From NCBI GenBank assembly GCA_001414345.1, contig LLCB01000513.1, positions 1 through 27,585 of the forward strand: DNA of 27,585 bases. The letters run 5' to 3'. Position 1 is the first letter of the stretch. The number at the start of each line of letters is the position of its first letter. The notes under the pieces are model-generated. The model had not been told where the DNA came from. It was given only the letters and a program-made list of their open reading frames with translations, and ran no database searches. The stretch comes from Hymenoscyphus infarciens (taxonomy: Eukaryota; Ascomycota; Leotiomycetes; Helotiales; Helotiaceae). A program made the translations under genes and the position numbers. Positions 23,031 through 27,585 of this stretch are shown piece after piece.

Positions 23031-23156
23031 AAGAGTATATAAGGTTAGAAAGTTAAGAGTATATAAGATTAGAAGGTTAAGAGTATATAAGGTTAGAAGG
23101 TTAAGAGTATATAAGGTTAGAAGGTTAAGAGTATATAAAGTTAAGAGTATATAAGG
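23031..23156. repeat. 24-bp tandem repeat, one copy truncated by 8 bp
   Basis: Units of 24 bp begin with aagagtatataaggttagaa at 23031, 23055, 23079 and 23103. The copy at 23127 is only 16 bp long, and a partial copy starts at 23143. Each full unit is eight codons (RVYKVRRL type). The 8-bp loss changes the frame. Confidence 0.92.
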
Positions 23157-23300
23157 ATATTAGGAATAAGGTTTTAAAAAGAGCTTATAAAGAGATAGAC
23201 GCTAAAAGTAATAGTAATAGTACTAAAGAAGAATAGTAGACGTTATAAGTTAAAGAATATTTAAAAAGCTATTTATAGAATAGTAATAGTAGTTATTATA

Positions 23301-23324
23301 TTAAAGTTAAAGTTAAAGTTAAGG
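23301..23324. repeat. 6-bp repeat, four copies
   Basis: ttaaag is repeated, the last copy as ttaagg. In the shifted frame it encodes a short Lys-Val tract, in line with a charged coding relic. Confidence 0.75.
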
Positions 23325-23909
23325 TAGATAGTAAAGTTAATAAAGACTTATAGTAGAGGCCTCTACTAAGACTTTATAATATAAGGAATTTCTTTATATA
23401 GTTATACTTTTATCTTTCTTTATATATTACTCTTTTAGAATTAGCTTAAGTTTATAAATCTTCTACTTTATTAGTTATATTCTAAACTTATAAACTTTTA
23501 AAAAAGTTATAAATATCTTTAAAATACTCTTTATAAGCTTTATAGTTTACTCTACCTTTACTACTATCTTTATTATTACTTAGATTAAACTATAAAGACT
23601 TTAATTTAAAGTTATTAGATATAAATCTTATATCTTATACTAGATTTAGTAAATAAATAAGTAAAATAATTAAAAGGAATCTAGATAAAATATTATAGTT
23701 TTAAAAAATATTTAAATATATTAGCTTTTAGTTTAATTATATATTAAAGATATAAATACTTATAAATACTTTTAAGATTATTTTTAAGATTTAAATTCTT
23801 AATCTTATTATAGTAATTAATTAAAGATTTAGCTATAAAGACTTATTTAATAATATATATATACTAAAGATAAATCTCTTATTAAGTCTAGAATTAATAT
23901 AAAGATATT

Positions 23910-24365
23910 AAGAGAGCTTAAAGTATATTAATTATCTAGTTTACTATATAATACTATTTAGAAATTAAGATATTAACCTCTTTTATAGCTCTTTTAAACT
24001 TTAATAATATATTAATACTATATAGAATTATAATATTATTTATAAAGCTTATATAGTTAGTTATAAAGGATAATTAATTACTTAGATTTTCTTTATAAGA
24101 AATTTCTTAAGCTAGTTTTTCTCTATCTAGGACTAGTCTTAGAGTAAAGATAAAGGAATACTATAGATAAGACTTTATAAATAGCTTTAAAAAAGGCTTT
24201 AAAAAAGGCTTAAAAGATAGGTTAAGAGATAGGTTAAAAGATAGCTCTAGAGAGAATTCTAGAGAAGATTTAAGAGAAAATAGATCTATAAAAGATAAAG
24301 AGAGCGACTTTAATAAGATATATTTTATTAATAACTATAGAGAGGCTTTTAAAGTTAAAAAATAA
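23910..24365 (+). pseudogene. RIP-decayed coding frame with a highly charged tail
   Basis: Not recognised. In the register with first bases divisible by three, a 64-codon stop-free run (24171-24362) ends at TAA 24363-24365. It is strongly charged and patterned: two FKKG motifs, then alternating LKDR/LRDR units, SREN and SRED units, and a mixed segment (ESDFNKIYFINNYREAFKV). Upstream, 23910-24170 remains readable with moderate stop density (for example NIIYKAYIVSYKG). The pattern looks like a basic/acidic linker at the end of a folded domain. TAA at 24363 could be the true stop or a former Gln. It starts about 500 bp beyond the octapeptide-repeat relic and on the same strand, so it may be the next gene of the same element. 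Confidence 0.42.
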
Positions 24366-26214
24366 GTACTTATTATAATTTTATACTACTATATTTTATA
24401 ATTTAACTCTTCTTTTAAGGTTAAAGAGTTAAAGGTTTATAATAATATTAGAGATATTTTATAACCTTTTAGTAATTTATTATATAATCTTTAAATAGCT
24501 TAACTTTTCTTAACTATTAAAGATAGATAATAGAATAAGGCTTTTATATACTCTTATAATTTTTTAATATCTTTTATATTTAAATAGTTATAAATATTAT
24601 AAAGTTCTTAGATTCTTTAAGTAGTAAGCTTATAGTATTTTTATACTTTTATCTTAATTTAGTACTAAATCTAGGATTTCTAGTACTAGGTATAGTTAGT
24701 ACTTATAAGTCTCTAATCTTTACGATTTTAGCTAGTTTTTCTTAACTCTTATACTACTAATTTTATTATATATTCTAGTAATTATCTAGTAGTTTATTTT
24801 CTTAATAAATAGTATAGAATAATCTTAGCTAGAAAACGTTTTATATTTTTTAGAACTTATTTCTTAATATCTACTTCTCTAAGTAGTTAAAGTTTATTAA
24901 ATATTACTTAATAGGCTTTCTTATAAGCTAGAATTTAATTTAAATAAGTAAATAGCCTCTTATCTTATACTTTTAACTTAGTATCCTTCTTTTAAGTAAA
25001 CTAGTTTTCTTAAATATACTAATACTTATATAATTTAGACTATATATAGTTTTTATCTCTTATAAATTTATACTTCTTAAGATAAGTATAAGTATTATTA
25101 ATAATAGCTTTATATTTATTAATTAGTAATTAGGTTCTCTTATATCTTTTATTTAAAGTTAAACCGAGCTCTTCTTACTAAATAAGCTTATAGTACTTTA
25201 TTTAAGTATTTAATAGTACCTCTCTTAAAAGAGTAGAACTTCTATAGTATATAGAGACTAAGTAGCTTTTTAATAACTAGTCTCTTTTAACTCCTTCTTT
25301 ATTACTTAAACTAAGAAACTTAGTTCGTCGTAGTCCTTATTATAGTTAATAATCTAAGATATAAGTATATTAGTAAAATATATTTATAGTATATATTATC
25401 TTTACTATAAGTTATTAATAGTGTTTTTCTAAATATAGAGTAAACTTATATATAATATTATATTAAAATATAATATATATATAAGCTAGAAGTTACTTAA
25501 AAATAAATTAAAAAAGATAGATTATAACCTTAAATATTTCTCTATAATATAGATTAATAATATAAAGTATTATATTATACTAGTAAACTATATTTATTAA
25601 GCTAGTCTAATCTAAGTCTTTAAACTTATCTCTACTCTTTATTTCTATTATAGTAGCTAGAAAATAATAAGAGTATTCTTCTTTAAGTAAGTTAGTACTT
25701 AACCCCTTTTCCTTTTTAAGAGTATTAATAATAGTCTAAGAAGCTTAATTAATATTATTTATAGTTAAGTCTTAGACTAGGTCTTAAACTAGGTCTTAAA
25801 CTTAGTTTTTACTAGCTTCTTTAACGAAATCTTAAATAAAAAATTTACTACTACTTTAAGAAGGTTATTTATATAAAGAATATATTTATCCTTTTTTATA
25901 CTTTTACTAGAAGTTACTATCTTATTCTTAATTATATAATATATAGCGCTTATTATCCTTATTATCTTAGAAGAAATAAGTAAGGTAGACGTAACTAAGA
26001 GAAGAGGATATAGTCTATTTATAGTCTTATTTAAGAAGATTTACCTTTATATTAAATAATTCCTAATACTAGTCTTCTACTAGTAACTAATTATAGTATA
26101 TATATCTTTAAATCTTTTTAAGATTTAGTATATATTAATAAGTTAAGTAAATTAATAACGTTCTTAATCCTATTACTTAGGAATACTAAGAAAGCTTTCT
26201 TATTATAGAAATTT
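24366..26214. other. Degenerate AT-rich DNA, no supported gene
   Basis: No tandem repeat and no frame with clearly few stops was seen. A few CpG sites survive (for example the cgtcgt around 25326). The longest interval without an annotation in the right half of the window; it may hold one more relic too decayed to read by eye. Confidence 0.4.
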
Positions 26215-26830
26215 TATAAAAAAGTTCTATTAGATATATATTAAAGCTTAATTTTAAGGAATTTACTCTTATTAGAAAGAAACTAGCCTTAATTATTATA
26301 TATATAAGAGCTTATAAGTATTTATAATAGGTTAATTCTACCTCTTTTATATAAGCTAAATAGTATTAGAATAAATTTTAAAATAGGAAGTAGTTATTAT
26401 ATAACCTACTAAGAGAATAATAAGTAACTTTTAAAATAGAGGTAGTATACTAATATAGCTATTAATATTAAAACTCTTTATTAAAAAATATCTAACCTAG
26501 GATAGGAATTATACTATCTTAATTAGATTTTTAAACTTTATAATTAGCTTAGTTTATTTATAATCTTTTATTTCTCTTATTAATAAATTTATCTTTAGAA
26601 TCTATCTTCTAATAATTATTAGAATTATAACTAAGTCCTCTTCTACTACTAGTACTCTTACTACTCTTATCCTTCTTATTATCTATATAATATCTCTCTA
26701 AACTATTATTTAAGATACTAGATAGCTAGTTTTAGTTATTAGTTTAAGTAGTTTATTAACGTCTACTAAGTAAATATAAATAAGATAAATTTAAAGTTAT
26801 ATTAGTCTATGCTTATATATATATTCTCTT
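26215..26830 (-). pseudogene. Tentative RIP-decayed frame, Ser/Lys/Arg-rich segment
   Basis: Not recognised. On the minus strand a frame starting near 26830 carries a Gln/Thr/Asn-rich segment and then a 38-codon stop-free run (26725-26612) that is Lys/Ser/Arg-rich (KKDKSSKSTSSRRG). The register continues with moderate stop density to about 26215, with hydrophobic and charged residues (YIKEVELTYYKYL). Basic Ser/Lys linkers of this sort are common in nucleic-acid-binding proteins, including Gag-like proteins, but no zinc knuckle is visible. It reads away from array C. Confidence 0.28.
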
Positions 26831-27184
26831 CTTAATTATTTTTCTAAATTTATTAGTAGTTAATTTAGAAATAAAAGAAAATTTATTACTAGTAAAATAA
26901 TAAAATCTATAATTCTTATTCTTTATCTAAAAAGGTATAGTAAGATATTAGTAAGATATAGATATAATAAGAAACTAGTATAAGATCTTAGTATATTAAT
27001 ATGTTAAGTTAAGCCTTAGGTAGAAATGCTTATATAAGCGCTAGAGGTAGTATTTAGAGGAATTCGTAACTAGCTACTACTTCTTCTATTATTTATCTAA
27101 GACTTAATAAATCGTAATATGTTTATTATTCTAAAAGAGTTAGAACAATTATAGATATAGTTACTAGATAGTTTAAATTAAATT

Positions 27185-27585
27185 TAGTAGATATATATAT
27201 CTACTACTAGTAAAAGTTTAGTAGTAAAAGTTTAGTAGATATATATATCTACTACTAGTAAGAACTTAGTAGACATATATATCTACTACTAGTAAGAACT
27301 TAGTAGACATATATATCTACTACTAGTAAGAACTTAGTAGAGATATATATCTACTACTAGTAAGAATTTAGTAGAGATATATATCTACTACTACTAAGAA
27401 TTTAGTAGATATATATATCTACTACTACTAAGAATTTATATCTACTAAACTCTTAGTATTAGTAGATATATATATCTACTAATAGTAAAAGTTTAGTAGA
27501 TATATATATCTACTACTAGTAAAAGTTTAGTAGATATATATATCTACTACTAGTAAAAGTTTAGTAGATATATATATCTACTAAT
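27185..27585. repeat. Palindromic satellite array C, 34-bp period, opposite orientation to A
   Basis: Copies of the same 22-bp palindrome start at 27185, 27233, 27267, 27301, 27335, 27369, 27403, 27460, 27494, 27528 and 27562, with a truncated copy near 27437. The dominant spacers are ctagtaagaact and ctagtaaaagtt; their reverse complements closely match the agttcttagtat-type spacers of array A. One spacer (27448-27459, aactcttagtat) has the array A orientation, so the polarity switches once. Some cores carry single changes that preserve a CpA (27267, 27301) or an AG (27335, 27369). The array reaches the right edge of the window. Confidence 0.93.

Larger units (their letters stand above)
20990..23390 (+). 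pseudogene. Long RIP-decayed coding gene ending in octapeptide repeats
   Basis: Not recognised. One register (first bases congruent to 1 mod 3) runs from about 20990 to 23150. TAA/TAG are about 11% of codons at first, about 8% in the middle and about 6% at 22678-23150. In three spot checks (21901, 22321, 22681) the other two plus frames had more stops (2-4 per 20 codons against 0-1). The early part is Lys/Leu/Asn-rich and helical-looking (LNKVKLFKLNKREIK); the middle is aromatic and hydrophobic; the end is Arg/Lys-rich. A 58-codon stop-free run ends in RVYKVRRL octapeptide repeats. After an 8-bp shortfall in that repeat the protein-like reading moves to another frame (RAYKEIDAKSNSNSTKEE) and continues to about 23390. 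Former His and Cys codons now read Tyr, so catalytic or zinc motifs cannot be judged. Confidence 0.47.
1..27585. other. RIP-saturated AT-rich heterochromatin-like block
   Basis: CpA and TpG are nearly missing throughout while TpA is extremely abundant, and CpG remains about as common as CpA. This matches repeat-induced point mutation in filamentous ascomycetes, where C in CpA is converted to T on both strands of duplicated DNA. Consequences visible here are TAA/TAG in every frame, an almost complete lack of TGA, very few ATG codons and no intact open reading frame of useful length. Surviving C is mostly in CT, CC or CG; surviving G is mostly in AG, GG or CG. RIP acts on duplicated sequence, so the whole block was probably multi-copy. 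Long poly(A)/poly(T) tracts typical of Plasmodium-like AT-rich genomes are rare (longest seen: T12 at 11948). Confidence 0.88.

Noticed and set aside
1..27585. Mitochondrial or apicoplast DNA
   Set aside because: No rRNA, tRNA or respiratory-chain gene is visible, and the specific loss of CpA/TpG with retained CpG points to RIP in the nuclear genome.
1..27585. Plasmodium- or Dictyostelium-type AT-rich genome
   Set aside because: Those genomes have abundant long A/T homopolymers and open AT-rich genes; here homopolymers are short and every frame is broken by TAA/TAG.

Overview
The window is an extremely AT-rich block (about one fifth G+C by eye) that looks like a heterochromatic AT-isochore of a filamentous ascomycete (Pezizomycotina). 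The main evidence is dinucleotide composition. CpA and TpG are almost absent: the first 1000 bases hold only about six CA and no obvious TG. TpA is enormously over-represented, while CpG survives about as often as CpA. This is the signature of repeat-induced point mutation (RIP, CpA to TpA on both strands) taken close to saturation. It is not what simple CpG-methylation decay gives, since that enriches TpG/CpA. TAA and TAG occur everywhere, TGA is virtually missing and ATG is rare, so I see no intact protein-coding gene, no tRNA and no rRNA.

Layout. Three tandem arrays share one 22-bp perfect palindrome (half-site tagtagatata plus its reverse complement). Array A (1-340) and array C (27185-27585) have a 34-bp period and lie at the two window edges. 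The dominant spacer of C is close to the reverse complement of the spacer of A, so the 27-kb interior is bracketed by oppositely oriented arrays. Array B (4730-5250) has an exact 48-bp period and two alternating spacers, a 96-bp higher-order repeat. I found the palindrome nowhere else in the window.

Between the arrays lie relics of protein-coding DNA. RIP turns Gln (CAA/CAG) and Trp (TGG) codons into TAA/TAG, so a decayed gene should show as a frame with relatively few TAA/TAG, long stop-free runs and in-frame amino-acid repeats. By that criterion the best relics are: minus strand 6850-8790 (consecutive stop-free runs of 76, 61 and 44 codons); plus strand 12300-17850 (one register, with an 81-codon run and an 89-codon run containing an Arg-Ser repeat); plus strand 20990-23390 (one register, ending in an octapeptide repeat with a visible frameshift); plus strand 10500-11460 (a pentapeptide repeat); plus strand 23910-24365; minus strand 18620-19787; minus strand 26215-26830; and, more weakly, plus strand 1860-3900. 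Several minisatellites have periods of 9, 12, 15, 18 or 24 bp, all multiples of three, which fits decayed repetitive protein segments.

I could not assign any relic to a known transposon or gene family. I did not find a convincing reverse transcriptase, integrase, DDE transposase, tyrosine recombinase or helicase motif, or a pair of LTRs. The cautious reading is a RIP-inactivated cluster of multi-copy elements, possibly one large element with palindromic satellite ends, with little or no present coding function and perhaps a structural role in heterochromatin or a centromere. The identity of the original element is open.
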